32,773 nucleotides of DNA from Candidatus Brocadiia bacterium (GTDB taxonomy: Bacteria > Planctomycetota > Uabimicrobiia > Uabimicrobiales > JABWCH01), in the NCBI GenBank assembly GCA_013359215.1, contig JABWCH010000012.1:1-32773 (forward strand). Direction: 5' to 3'. Positions 14,312 through 23,454 of the stretch are shown in pieces. The position numbers were made by a program, and so were the translations under genes. The notes under the pieces were generated by a model. The model saw nothing but the letters and a program-made list of their open reading frames with translations. It was not told where the DNA came from and ran no database searches. Numbering within the stretch: the stretch's first letter is position 1; the number at the start of each line of letters is the position of its first letter.

Positions 14312-16741
14312 GTGTCTGAAGATCGCCAAAAAGATAAAAAAGAATCCCTTTCTGGTTTGGGGAAAAGAAACCTGAAAAAAACCTTGCCAGAGTCCATGAG
14401 GAAAAAGAAAGATCAATCCGACAAAAGTAAAGAAGCTACGGAATTCATTCCCCATGAGACATCAGTTCGACAAAACACTTCTCCTCCCTCCCGTTCTGTT
14501 TCTCCAGCAAAAGCAAAACCAGAAATTCCCAGGCAAAAAGTATCTGTTCCACAAGCAAACTTTGCCAGTACAAGTCCAAAGCTGGTTGCTACTCCCAAAC
14601 CTGAGAAAAAGGCAGTGCCTAAGAAAAGTAAAAAAGACAGAGCTTTGCTATCCTTGCAAAAATTCAAACAAAGGTTTGCCTCTAAAAAAGATTCTGCTTC
14701 CCAGGAAAAAGAAAAAGCAAAGGGCCGCATCTATCGCAGCCTGCAAGACAGAAAAAACATTACCTTTCTTGTTTTGGGTATTTTGTTGGTTTTTGTTTCT
14801 GGAATATACGGTCTTTATACTCTATATAGCAGCCAGAGGCAAAGCAAATATATAGAAGAATTGCGGTCTTTTATCATTCCAGAGAAACCAGAAAATTTTG
14901 TAGCAAAAGCCCATCCTGTACTCATCGAATTCATCAACCAGGGCAGCTCTTGCATCCCTGTTTTCAGAAAACTATACCCAACCATGACTCCATCTCAGAA
15001 AGTGGCAGTTCTGCTTATTTTGGGAGAAATCCAAGATCCGCAGGCAATGGATATATGGATGGATGCCTTACAAAGCAATGTCCCCTTGCTCGCCAGGTTT
15101 GCTGCTCGTTCTGTTGCTCGGCTGGAAGAAAAAGCCATTGCCCCTTTAAAAGAAAAATGGAAAAATCTGGATGCTGCCTCTAAGCCTTATTTTATAGAAG
15201 CTATGGCACTGACAGAGCAGTCCGAAGCTCTTCCTCTGATATTAGAAAGTTTGCAAAAAGAAGACACTAAAACACGCGAGGTGTCTGCTGAAAAATTGAA
15301 ATATTTTAAAAATAAGAAAGAAATCATAGATCCTTTGTATTCCGCACTCTCAGATAAAGAAAGCTCTGTAGCAGAAAAGGCATTGGTAGTTTTGGATCTA
15401 TTACAGAAAGAACAAATACTTTCCCCTTATGCTGAAGGTTTGAGCCAGAGAACAAAACAGGCATTTTTGTCCAGCCAAATGCCTGAGATCCGCGCCAGAC
15501 TTCTTCAGCTTATGGGAATCCTGGGATTATGTCTCAAGAAAGATGGAGACAACTATATTTCTTTTTTTAAAGAGGATGTGAAAAAAGCGTTTCAGGAAGA
15601 TTCTATACCAGAAAAAATTGCGGCAGCCTATATTTTAGGCAAATTTCAAGATGAAGAAATGATCCCTGAATTGATTTTGCATATAGAAAGTGATATTCCA
15701 GAACTCTCCCAGAATATTGCTCTTTCTCTTGCTGCTCTTGCCAGCCCGATCGTTCCCAAGGAAATTTTGTCGCGAAAATGGAAGCCTTTTGCTCATGTAC
15801 AAAAGGCTTTGGCGAAAATTCTCCATGAATATTCCATTTATACGATTCGATTGGGTCTTAAAGAGAAAGCTATAGGCTTTTTAAAGGAAATGATGGCAAT
15901 TTCTTTTTATTCTTCCCAGGAAAGTATTGCTGCTGCTTTATCTTTATATACGTTCCAGCCTATTGACATGCTTATTTTCCAAAAAGAAGAGATTAAAGAT
16001 TTTAAATCTTTGTCTTCTAAAATAAAGAAGGGCGAAGGCAATTTGGCTCAATACCTGAAAAAGCGTTTTTCGGAAAAGACAGATGCACTGGATTCGCTTT
16101 CTCTTTCTAAAGATCCGTCAGAAGAGGCAAAAATTCTTCTTTTGGAAGAGATGAATCGCATCCTTTGCTCTACTGATCTGTATAGCCAGGATCGTTTTCC
16201 TGATGAAAAGCAGTGGCCTTCTGGAAAAGAGATCCATTTCCATCGGGTTTTAATAGAAAAGGCTTTTCCCCAGGAAATTATGCCTGCCTTGCTTTTGGCA
16301 TATTCTGATGTAAAGAACCCTAAGGCTTTTATCCAAAAGTTTGTGCCTCTGTTTAAGCCGCAGAGCCAAAATCAGCCAAATAAAGAGGATGCTGTAGATC
16401 CTATGGACAAAAGAGACCCTGTTTCCAGGAATCTTTGGTATCAATGGACTCGCGAAACCCAGAAATTGCTTCTTGCCTCTATGGAAAAAGAAGAACTGCT
16501 TTCCGAGGCACAAAGCCTTCTTTTGGAAGAAATGAATCGTCTTATGTGTAAAGGCCCTATCTATGAGGAAAACCTGTTTGAAAAGGTTACCCTGACAAAA
16601 GAGTGCAAGCTGCTTCTTGGTAAAGAGCTTTCTAAAAGAGATACAGTGAAGCTCAATCGATTGTTGCTAGAGATGGTTTATCCTACAGAGATTTCTATCA
16701 AAGGACAAGCTTTCCATGATCTCCAGAATGCTAAAAAATAG
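14312..16741 (+). CDS. membrane-anchored HEAT-like repeat protein
   Basis: This 809-residue protein has a long basic, Lys/Ser/Pro-rich N-terminal tail (1-148), one membrane segment (about 150-173, FLVLGILLVFVSGIYGLYTL) and a large helical C-terminal domain. The positive-inside rule places the tail in the cytoplasm and the large domain outside. HEAT-like units are visible from about 215 onward (ILGEIQDPQAMDIWMDAL, ARFAARSVARLEEKAIAPL, ILGKFQDEEMIPELI). Near the C-terminus a module is duplicated: LLLEEMNRILC (about 604-660) and LLLEEMNRLMC (about 731-795). The GTG start is supported by GAGAGGA 7 bases upstream. It overlaps the next gene by 26 bases, indicating a shared operon and function. HEAT repeats usually bind proteins; no enzyme motif is seen. 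Confidence 0.8.
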   Translation: MSEDRQKDKKESLSGLGKRNLKKTLPESMRKKKDQSDKSKEATEFIPHETSVRQNTSPPSRSVSPAKAKPEIPRQKVSVPQANFASTSPKLVATPKPEKKAVPKKSKKDRALLSLQKFKQRFASKKDSASQEKEKAKGRIYRSLQDRKNITFLVLGILLVFVSGIYGLYTLYSSQRQSKYIEELRSFIIPEKPENFVAKAHPVLIEFINQGSSCIPVFRKLYPTMTPSQKVAVLLILGEIQDPQAMDIWMDALQSNVPLLARFAARSVARLEEKAIAPLKEKWKNLDAASKPYFIEAMALTEQSEALPLILESLQKEDTKTREVSAEKLKYFKNKKEIIDPLYSALSDKESSVAEKALVVLDLLQKEQILSPYAEGLSQRTKQAFLSSQMPEIRARLLQLMGILGLCLKKDGDNYISFFKEDVKKAFQEDSIPEKIAAAYILGKFQDEEMIPELILHIESDIPELSQNIALSLAALASPIVPKEILSRKWKPFAHVQKALAKILHEYSIYTIRLGLKEKAIGFLKEMMAISFYSSQESIAAALSLYTFQPIDMLIFQKEEIKDFKSLSSKIKKGEGNLAQYLKKRFSEKTDALDSLSLSKDPSEEAKILLLEEMNRILCSTDLYSQDRFPDEKQWPSGKEIHFHRVLIEKAFPQEIMPALLLAYSDVKNPKAFIQKFVPLFKPQSQNQPNKEDAVDPMDKRDPVSRNLWYQWTRETQKLLLASMEKEELLSEAQSLLLEEMNRLMCKGPIYEENLFEKVTLTKECKLLLGKELSKRDTVKLNRLLLEMVYPTEISIKGQAFHDLQNAKK

Positions 16742-18869
16742 AAAGAATTTTTTCCCAATAGTTTGTTTTTTTTTTATCTATTTTTCTCTACCTTATCTGG
16801 ATTGTCAGCTCTCTAGTGTCAAACAGTATATTTATATAGAACAAGATACAGAGCTAAGAGAAAGAATAGACAAGGCTTTGGTTCAGGAAAAGGGAGAAAA
16901 TAAAGAAAAGGCTCTTTTTCTCTATCAAAAAGGTTTGGAAAAAGTACACGCTTTTTCTATACCCTTTTCTTTACTAGAGCTAGAGTATATTCTGAATCTG
17001 GAAAAGGCGATTTTATATTATTTAGAAGCTAAAGACATCCTTTTGGCACAAGAACACCAATACATACCAGAAATATACCAAAAATACCATCCCTTAATCA
17101 TAAGTCCTTTTGAATTAAAACACTATGCTGCTGTGTATCAGAAAAATGGGCTGGCTGGATTATACCATTCGGCCAATGAAAAATTTTCCATAGGTTTATA
17201 CACAGGCGCAGGAGAGTACATTCGCTCCCGATTGTCTAAAATTTTTCTTTCTTCCTCTGATCCGCAAACGGCTTTGTTGCTTGCCCAAGCCCAGAAAATA
17301 TATAAAGAAGCTCTGCACAAGGCAGACACACAAGCCCTTAGGTATCTCATAGAAAATTTTCCATTGGATAGCTTCGGAGAAGAAGCTTTTCTAGCTCTGG
17401 GAGATATTTATTTTTCCCAGGGTAAGATAGAAGAAGCTTTAGGAGTATGGAAAAGGCTGCAATCTTTAAAAAAGCCCCAAAACGATTCGGCTCTCCATAA
17501 ACGCATAGCCCTGGCAAGTTTTTTTTATCAGGATAGAGAAACCTATTCGTCTCTCCAGCACTACACACAAGGGGATGCTCGGTTTTCTCAATTAGAAAAG
17601 GCTTTTGTTCCTTCCCCAAAGACACCCTTTGCATGGCTTTCTTATAAAGGCAATTACGCGCATAATCATGTTATGGATGGCAAGGATTTGAGAAAGGGCA
17701 AAAGAAAAATCATCCCAATCCGCCTTCCTTTCCATTTTTATCGAGACTATGAAAAATGCTATCCCGACCCTTTGGTATGGAACAATCGCCTTTATTATTA
17801 TTTGCCTTCAGGGGTTTTCTGCTTTTCTATGGATACTGCAAGCTTGCTATGGCATTTTATTTTCCCTGAAAGCAGAAAAGAAGAAAAAGAAGAATATCCT
17901 GCAATCTATACATCCAGCATCCATGAAGGACGTTTGTATCTGGTTTCTCCTCAAAATAGACCAGCAAATCGAATTTACTGCTTTGATGCCAGCACAGGAG
18001 CTCAGCTTTGGCATTGGCCTAAAGAACCCAATGGGAATATATCCTTTCAGCAAGCACCTGTGATTCATGAAAATCGCCTTTTTGTTAGTGCTAAAATCCT
18101 TACAGGGCAGGTCAATGTAGAGCTTTTTTGCCTTGATATTTCATCTTCTCCTACCCTGCTATGGCAAAGATTTTTAGGCTCTATTCTATCTAGTGAATTA
18201 GAGAAAAAAAACAAACAAACCAGAGCATCTGGGGTTAGCCTTTGCTATGGTCTGGTCTATTGTTGCAGCAATCTGGGAGTTATGGCTGCAGTCGATAGCC
18301 ATAATGGAGAAATACGGTGGATTGCTAAATATCATGAACACTTTCCCCAAGACTACAGGCTAAAAGTAGATGAAACAAAAAATACCATTCTAGGAACGCC
18401 TCCTATTATCAGAAATGGCAAGGTTCATGTCATGCCTTTAGACACGAGCCATCTGCTTGTATACAATGCTATCTCTGGCAACCTGATCAAAAGCTTTCCA
18501 GAAAGCCAGTTGGAATCGAATTTAAAAAATCTTTTGGGCGTAAACGAAGAAGGAAATGTATTTTTAAATACAGAATATGAAGTTTTATGCCTTGCCAGTC
18601 ATGGCCCAAAAGAAATATTATGGACAGCGACTTTGCCTTCTTTGATTGTTGGGACAGGCTTTGTAACGAATTCCTGGATATATGTTTTCACCGAAGACCA
18701 ATCTTTGTATCAAATTCATGCTAAAACAGGAAAACTATATAAAATAACAAGCCGCCTTTTGGAAAAATCTCTTCCTGGCTTTTGCGTTTCTATGTTTATG
18801 TGGGAGCAGGATAGAAAATACAACATACTTTTTTCAGGAAGAGACGTTTTTTTATGGCAAATAGACTAA
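16716..18869 (+). CDS. exported protein with TPR-like N-terminus and PQQ-type beta-propeller
   Basis: The 717 residues start with a signal peptide (KNRKNFFPIVCFFFIYFSLPYL, written here only as its pattern: basic, then hydrophobic to about residue 26). Residues about 40-270 are helical with TPR-like units (FGEEAFLALGDIYFSQGKIE). Residues about 320-715 show repeated propeller blades with the PQQ_2 signature: VFCFSMDTASLLWHF, IYCFDASTGAQLWHW, MAAVDSHNGEIRWIA and YQIHAKTGKLYK. It resembles BamB-like propellers in fold, but no quinone-enzyme catalytic motif is seen, so a binding or scaffold role is likely. Start 16716 has AAGGA (16701-16705), 10 bases upstream; an in-frame ATG at 16728 is an alternative. 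It overlaps the HEAT-like gene and lies 29 bases before the next exported-protein gene. Confidence 0.78.
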   Translation: MISRMLKNRKNFFPIVCFFFIYFSLPYLDCQLSSVKQYIYIEQDTELRERIDKALVQEKGENKEKALFLYQKGLEKVHAFSIPFSLLELEYILNLEKAILYYLEAKDILLAQEHQYIPEIYQKYHPLIISPFELKHYAAVYQKNGLAGLYHSANEKFSIGLYTGAGEYIRSRLSKIFLSSSDPQTALLLAQAQKIYKEALHKADTQALRYLIENFPLDSFGEEAFLALGDIYFSQGKIEEALGVWKRLQSLKKPQNDSALHKRIALASFFYQDRETYSSLQHYTQGDARFSQLEKAFVPSPKTPFAWLSYKGNYAHNHVMDGKDLRKGKRKIIPIRLPFHFYRDYEKCYPDPLVWNNRLYYYLPSGVFCFSMDTASLLWHFIFPESRKEEKEEYPAIYTSSIHEGRLYLVSPQNRPANRIYCFDASTGAQLWHWPKEPNGNISFQQAPVIHENRLFVSAKILTGQVNVELFCLDISSSPTLLWQRFLGSILSSELEKKNKQTRASGVSLCYGLVYCCSNLGVMAAVDSHNGEIRWIAKYHEHFPQDYRLKVDETKNTILGTPPIIRNGKVHVMPLDTSHLLVYNAISGNLIKSFPESQLESNLKNLLGVNEEGNVFLNTEYEVLCLASHGPKEILWTATLPSLIVGTGFVTNSWIYVFTEDQSLYQIHAKTGKLYKITSRLLEKSLPGFCVSMFMWEQDRKYNILFSGRDVFLWQID

Positions 18870-18898
18870 AAAACTATAGGCTCTTAAGGAGAAAATTC

Positions 18899-20245
18899 AT
18901 GAGAAAAATTTTATTTTCCCTATTTTTATCTTTATTATGTATAGTTCAAGCACAAGACACCACAAAAAAAATCCCTCAGGAAGCACCCAAAAATAGCGTT
19001 ATCCTGGTTTATTCCCAGGATTCAGGGCATACATGGCAGGCATTAGACCAGAGTGAAGCAGCCAGAAATCTTATATCTAAAGTATTCCACAGCTATTTTG
19101 TCGATCCAACAAAGCCTATCCGCAAACTTTCGCCAGAAGAGCAAAAAAACTATCTTTGCTATGTGAACTCCCATCTTAAAAATGCACCATTGGAAAAGCA
19201 AGGAAGCCAGGTAGGAAATCTCCATGCCCAATTGCTTTTCCAAAAGATTTTTTACAATCTGAAAGTCGTGGTAGAAACAGAAGAACCCCTGTCAGGAATC
19301 AAGCTAGCCTATCCACAGCCTTTTCCTGATAATAACCAGAAGTTTCCATGGGCAAACCTATTGGAAAAAACAACCATGACAAAAATGGAAAGCAATTTGC
19401 AGGTTACCTGGAGGTATGTTGCTCTCTGGGAAAATATCCTCATTTCTTCGCAAGATACAAAGATTCCATACTATCTTCACTTTGAATCAGGCAAGTCTCC
19501 AGAGCAAAGGGAAATTGTGCTTCCCATTAAGCAAGAAGAAAAAGGAAGCACGGAGCTTACCTTAAGTCCTAAGAATTTTCTTGTCCCTAATATCCTTGTA
19601 AATACAGGATCTCATGGAAACAAAGAAGGGGAAATTTTAGGCTTTCTTTTGCAAGAAAAGAATAAACAACTCTATGACCTTTTAGCGAATGTTCAGTGGA
19701 AAGGCATTTCTCTAAAGGAACAGTGGGACAAAAAAGACTTCCTTTGCAACCATTTTGGCATACCAGAATTCAACATAAAGAGTGCGGACAATGTGGTAGA
19801 TCCAACCAAGATGTCTGGGCCAGCAGAGCATTTTCTGGCTTTTGAAACACAGCTTAAACCATACCATGATCTGGCAAAAGAAGTCGATGATCTGGGCTTT
19901 TCCTTTAAAGGCAATACAATTTTGCTGGACTATAACCCTGACAATATGGGAATGCTGGTATCTCTGCCTAACCTGGAAAGCGACCAAAAGGCGAATTGCT
20001 GGGTGATGTATCCTTCCCATAGCCAAAGATGGCTGGAAATCCCCCATGAATTAAAAAAGGGAAAATACTATTTTGCCCAGATTTTTCGCCCCAGAGGCAA
20101 CAAATACAACATAGCTATTGAAACTCCCCGAAGCAAAAAAGTCTATATCCAAGTTCCCATAGGAATTCCCGTGGAAGAATTGCCTCAATATAGCAAAGAA
20201 GCAAAAGATTGGTCTGTTCCCTGGAAGAACAACTTTGCAGAATAG
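18899..20245 (+). CDS. exported protein of unknown function
   Basis: I do not recognise a family for this 448-residue protein. It begins with a clear signal peptide (RKILFSLFLSLLCIVQA, cleavage likely before QD), so it should work in the envelope or outside. The rest is a mix of predicted strands and helices without repeats. I chose ATG 18899 because AAGGAG (18886-18891) lies 7 bases before it and it places the signal peptide at the N-terminus. The longer reading from 18854 would add 15 residues before the signal peptide and overlap the previous gene. It is the third gene of the envelope operon that starts at 14312. Confidence 0.8.
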   Translation: MRKILFSLFLSLLCIVQAQDTTKKIPQEAPKNSVILVYSQDSGHTWQALDQSEAARNLISKVFHSYFVDPTKPIRKLSPEEQKNYLCYVNSHLKNAPLEKQGSQVGNLHAQLLFQKIFYNLKVVVETEEPLSGIKLAYPQPFPDNNQKFPWANLLEKTTMTKMESNLQVTWRYVALWENILISSQDTKIPYYLHFESGKSPEQREIVLPIKQEEKGSTELTLSPKNFLVPNILVNTGSHGNKEGEILGFLLQEKNKQLYDLLANVQWKGISLKEQWDKKDFLCNHFGIPEFNIKSADNVVDPTKMSGPAEHFLAFETQLKPYHDLAKEVDDLGFSFKGNTILLDYNPDNMGMLVSLPNLESDQKANCWVMYPSHSQRWLEIPHELKKGKYYFAQIFRPRGNKYNIAIETPRSKKVYIQVPIGIPVEELPQYSKEAKDWSVPWKNNFAE

Positions 20246-20277
20246 AAACTAGCTTGCTGTATAGGAAATTATAGTTT

Positions 20278-20463
20278 TGTCGTAATCGTACGTAAACCTG
20301 GACTTCATACGTGTTAAGTTTTAAGTATCTTTAAAAAAATAGCTTGTATTAACCAAAAAAGCGAGCGGTTTTTAGTTGACAGCGTTATTGGTTGGTATGT
20401 TAACCCCATACAATATAAAGAATTATATGAAAAGTTAACACGTATGACGATTACGATTACAAA
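20278..20463. repeat. facing copies of the TTAACACGTATGA repeat upstream of the ligase gene
   Basis: Right copy: GAAAAGTTAACACGTATGAC (20429-20448). Left copy, inverted: TCATACGTGTTAAGTTTT (20306-20323). They match at 17 of 18 positions. CGTAATCGT (20280-20288) and its inverse ACGATTACG (20447-20455) extend the similarity. They enclose about 105 bases containing a weak promoter (TTGACA at 20376). The pair looks like the ends of a small non-coding element. The ATG at 20444 lies inside the right copy. Confidence 0.55.
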
Positions 20464-20500
20464 TAAGACAAGATTACCGCTAGATTGGAGAAAAAGGAAT

Positions 20501-22435
20501 ATGATTCTTTTTGATGATCAAAAAATTCAGGAATCCATTGATAGCAAAGGGTTGGTGGATGCTTACCGCTTTTATTCTCAAAATATAAAACAGGAAGAAT
20601 TGGATGTGTACTATCTCTGTAAAATTTTACAAATTCCTTTAAGCCTTTGCTTTGCGCTAGAATGTCTTTTAAAGGAAAACCCTGAAAGCAGAGAAGATGC
20701 TTTGGATTCTATATCTCTTTTTAGCCTATTTTATGGACTTTTTTTGCCTTTAAGTGGAATAGAGCCTGTCAAGGTAAAAAGCCTTTTTGGTTTTACCTGG
20801 GCAAAGCCTGATGCTGCCAACCGAGACTTAGTCGATTCCTTTTTAAGAAAAAATCTAGGATTGTCTTTGTCAGAAAAAATCGCATTTCTTATGGGTGATC
20901 CCTTCTCTGGAAAAGTAGCCAACATAGGGCAAGACACTTTATTTCAGGTGCTTTCTTGCCTTCGCTTTGTCTCCCGTGCAAAATTAAGAGATTCGCTTTT
21001 CCGCATCTGCGATATTGGAGTTTTATTTTCTCAGGACGTTACCCTGCATAGGTCTTGTCCTCCGATTACAGCAAAAGAAGCCATCCTCATTTTAAGGCAT
21101 TTGCCTTTTTTAGGAACAAACCGAAAAAAGGAAATCGTTCGGGATCTTTTTCAAAGAGCAGGCAAACTAGAACGCTATTTCCTGGCACGTCTTATCCTCC
21201 GCAGAATGAATCTGGGATACGAATACAGAACAGACTTTATCTCCCAGAGCATAGCCTTCCAATACCAGATTCCCCTTAAAAATATGGGAAATGCAATTGC
21301 TTTGAGTAGCATCTTTGATGTTGCAAAAATATTGGAAACAGAAGGCAAGGATGGTCTGAAAAAGCTGGTTTTAAAGCCTATGAATCCTGTCAGCCCTGCT
21401 TTAGCCAGCTCAATAGAAATGGAAAATCCCAAAGCATTTCCTCTTTTTGTAGAGTGCAAATATGATGGGATAAGGATCATGGCCCATAAAGATACGAATC
21501 TTCATGGCAGAGTAAAATATGCTGCCTTCACAAGGCGCAAACATGACTGGCTTTCTATGATACCTGGCTTACAGGCCAGCCTCAAAAGGATTCCTGCCAC
21601 AAACTTTATTCTGGATGGAGAATTGCATGGAACAGTCTTGAATTGGGAAAAAGAGCATCCTGCCCAGGCAACGGTGTACGAGATTTTCCGATTTTTACAA
21701 GGCCATACAGAAAATCCCATTAAAATTAAGTATGTTGTTTTCGACATCCTTTATTTCAATGGAAATGATCTTACAAACCTGCCTTTAACAAAAAGACGCA
21801 ATCTTTTGGAACAGATTCTTTTGCCTTTAAAAAATTTCCCAGATTCTACGCCTATAGAGCTTTCAGAAGGATTTGAAGTAAAAGACCCTGCTGAAATGAA
21901 GAAATGGTTTCAGTATTTCTGCCATCAAGGCCATGAAGGCATCATTGCCAAAGTTCCCCTTTCTTCTTATGCTATGGGAGAAAGAACCAATGACTGGGTC
22001 AAGAAAAAAAGAGATTTGTATTTGGATCTTGTTATTACTGGTGCTTTATGGGCTACAGGAACAAGAGGCCCACAAGGTTTTAGCAGCTATCTTCTCTCTT
22101 GCAAAGAAGAAAAAGGCTTCCGAGAGATCGGCAAAGCCGAAGGTCTTTCTTTGGAAAACAATATGGAAATTATCCAGCGTATTGCTTCCCATTCCTTACT
22201 GACAGGCAGGCAGATAGAAAGCAGGACAGGAAGCGCGATTCGGGCAGGTGTAGAAATTTCCCCTTCTATTGTTGTCGCAGTGCGGATAGAAGATATTGTA
22301 AAAGACGAGCAAGGGAAATACAGTCTGAGAGATCCTAAAATCGTTTGCATCCGCCCCTCTGGAGATGCTTCTTGCGACGATGTAGAAAATTACGATTCCC
22401 TCCGTCTTTTGTATATGAAAAAAAGATTAGGCTGA
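20501..22435 (+). CDS. ATP-dependent DNA ligase
   Basis: This 644-residue enzyme seals DNA nicks through a ligase-AMP intermediate. The N-terminal DNA-binding domain spans about 1-240, the adenylation domain about 290-510 and the OB domain the remainder. Motif I is ECKYDGIR with the nucleophile Lys320, motif III is FILDGELHG, motif V is DWVKKKRD, and the end has LRDPKIVCIRPS (motif VI). The three-domain layout resembles archaeal and eukaryotic ligase I and the bacterial LigB-like group, and lacks the polymerase and nuclease parts of LigD. No Ku gene is near. I chose ATG 20501 because GGAG (20487-20490) sits 10 bases before it. The longer start at 20444 adds 19 residues but lies in a dispersed repeat without a ribosome binding site. 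Confidence 0.92.
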   Translation: MILFDDQKIQESIDSKGLVDAYRFYSQNIKQEELDVYYLCKILQIPLSLCFALECLLKENPESREDALDSISLFSLFYGLFLPLSGIEPVKVKSLFGFTWAKPDAANRDLVDSFLRKNLGLSLSEKIAFLMGDPFSGKVANIGQDTLFQVLSCLRFVSRAKLRDSLFRICDIGVLFSQDVTLHRSCPPITAKEAILILRHLPFLGTNRKKEIVRDLFQRAGKLERYFLARLILRRMNLGYEYRTDFISQSIAFQYQIPLKNMGNAIALSSIFDVAKILETEGKDGLKKLVLKPMNPVSPALASSIEMENPKAFPLFVECKYDGIRIMAHKDTNLHGRVKYAAFTRRKHDWLSMIPGLQASLKRIPATNFILDGELHGTVLNWEKEHPAQATVYEIFRFLQGHTENPIKIKYVVFDILYFNGNDLTNLPLTKRRNLLEQILLPLKNFPDSTPIELSEGFEVKDPAEMKKWFQYFCHQGHEGIIAKVPLSSYAMGERTNDWVKKKRDLYLDLVITGALWATGTRGPQGFSSYLLSCKEEKGFREIGKAEGLSLENNMEIIQRIASHSLLTGRQIESRTGSAIRAGVEISPSIVVAVRIEDIVKDEQGKYSLRDPKIVCIRPSGDASCDDVENYDSLRLLYMKKRLG

Positions 22436-22456
22436 TGCACTGCCACACCATAGTGC

Positions 22457-22656
22457 TGTCAAATTAACTTGACAATGCCAAATTGGGATTATTGTCCCCC
22501 AATAGGTTATATAAATTTAAAGATTTATGGAACCACAGATGAACGCGGATAGACACCGATAATTTTTAAAATCAAGAGCTATTTTATTTTTTATCCCTGT
22601 TTATCTGTGTTAATCTGTGGTTCTCTTTTTTTTAATCTTGGATCTAACATTGTCAA
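22457..22656. repeat. nested inverted-repeat element, ACCACAGAT type
   Basis: A left arm at 22530-22560 (starts GAACCACAGATGAACGCGG) and a right arm at 22593-22623 (ends TTAATCTGTGGTTC) match at 25 of 31 positions as inverted copies. A run of Ts follows, so the RNA could also end here. This is a widespread family of intergenic repeats. It is bracketed by TTGACAATG (22469-22477) and CATTGTCAA (22648-22656), and TGTCAA-N6-TTGACA (22457-22474) is a further palindrome. It occupies the junction between the converging ligase and GNAT genes. Confidence 0.7.
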
Positions 22657-22716
22657 ACTAAGCAGGATTACTCTATGAGTGTAAGCGAGTACGTCATGTA
22701 AAACAGACAAGCGGAT

Positions 22717-23454
22717 TCATATTTCATAGATCTTTCTTAATACAATGAATGCCTGCTCTGGTTTGAAGTCCATGGTCTTAAATTCAAAGTTCATGATGGG
22801 ATAGTTGCTACCAGAAATATGAGTGATAATTTTTTTAATCCCTCGCTGAATAAAAGAATTAAAGAGGGAATATTCGCAGGCAAAGCATGCTCCTGTCCCC
22901 TGGTATTCGGGGGCAACACCGCCAAGAAAATGTAGGATGGTTTTGTTGTCTATGCTTTTGTGGGTATGAAAGCTTATGATATTCTGAGTTCTCTTGTCGT
23001 AGAATTTCACAAGCTCTTCTTCAGAAGACTGATGGGATTTTTGTATATAGGCTCTATACCTTTTTTGAGATAGTTCCTTCCCCATATATGGGTCTATATA
23101 GATTCTATCGTTTGTAAAGATTGTATCTGCCAAAGACAGGATAGAATCTATATTTTCTTGTGCCAGGACTTTTTCCATAATGACAACATCGTCAAAAGAA
23201 GTATCGTAAAGCTTTTGCGGCAATTTTTTTGACATGCGCATCTGGTATTCCATAAAGCGAAACCCATGGTCTTCCAGAAAATGGATTTCTGGAATCTTTT
23301 CAATCTCTATTTTGGCATAGACATAGAATGGGTTATGCTTTTTCTGGTATTCTTTTTCGATTTCCTGGAAATTGTCCTGACAATGAATATCCTTAATTTG
23401 CAATACATTAAAGCCAAAAACTTCGCTGTCTATAGGCTCTTTTTGGAAAATCAT
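22717..23454 (-). CDS. GNAT-family N-acyltransferase, WecD-like
   Basis: The 245 residues look like a GNAT acyltransferase that moves an acyl group from CoA or an acyl carrier protein to an amine. The acetyl-CoA-binding signature is visible as GGVAPEYQGTG (178-188). The N-terminal half, with FLEDHGFRFMEYQMRMSK and later TNDRIYIDPYMG, resembles WecD/RffC-type amino-sugar acetyltransferases, so a sugar amine is a reasonable substrate. I chose ATG 23452-23454 because it forms TAATG with the stop codon of the SDR gene, a typical coupled start. A reading from 23499 would extend 15 residues into the SDR gene. It is the last gene of the three-gene operon. Confidence 0.7.
   Translation of the reverse strand: MIFQKEPIDSEVFGFNVLQIKDIHCQDNFQEIEKEYQKKHNPFYVYAKIEIEKIPEIHFLEDHGFRFMEYQMRMSKKLPQKLYDTSFDDVVIMEKVLAQENIDSILSLADTIFTNDRIYIDPYMGKELSQKRYRAYIQKSHQSSEEELVKFYDKRTQNIISFHTHKSIDNKTILHFLGGVAPEYQGTGACFACEYSLFNSFIQRGIKKIITHISGSNYPIMNFEFKTMDFKPEQAFIVLRKIYEI

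Noticed and set aside
16716..18869. Lipoprotein signal in the propeller protein
   Set aside because: A Cys follows the hydrophobic run (PYLDC), but the residues before it do not fit a lipobox, so an ordinary signal peptide is the better call.
20376..20403. Promoter of the ligase gene (TTGACA followed by TGTTAA or TATGTT)
   Set aside because: The -35 match is good, but neither -10 candidate combines a good sequence with good spacing, so I did not list it as a promoter.
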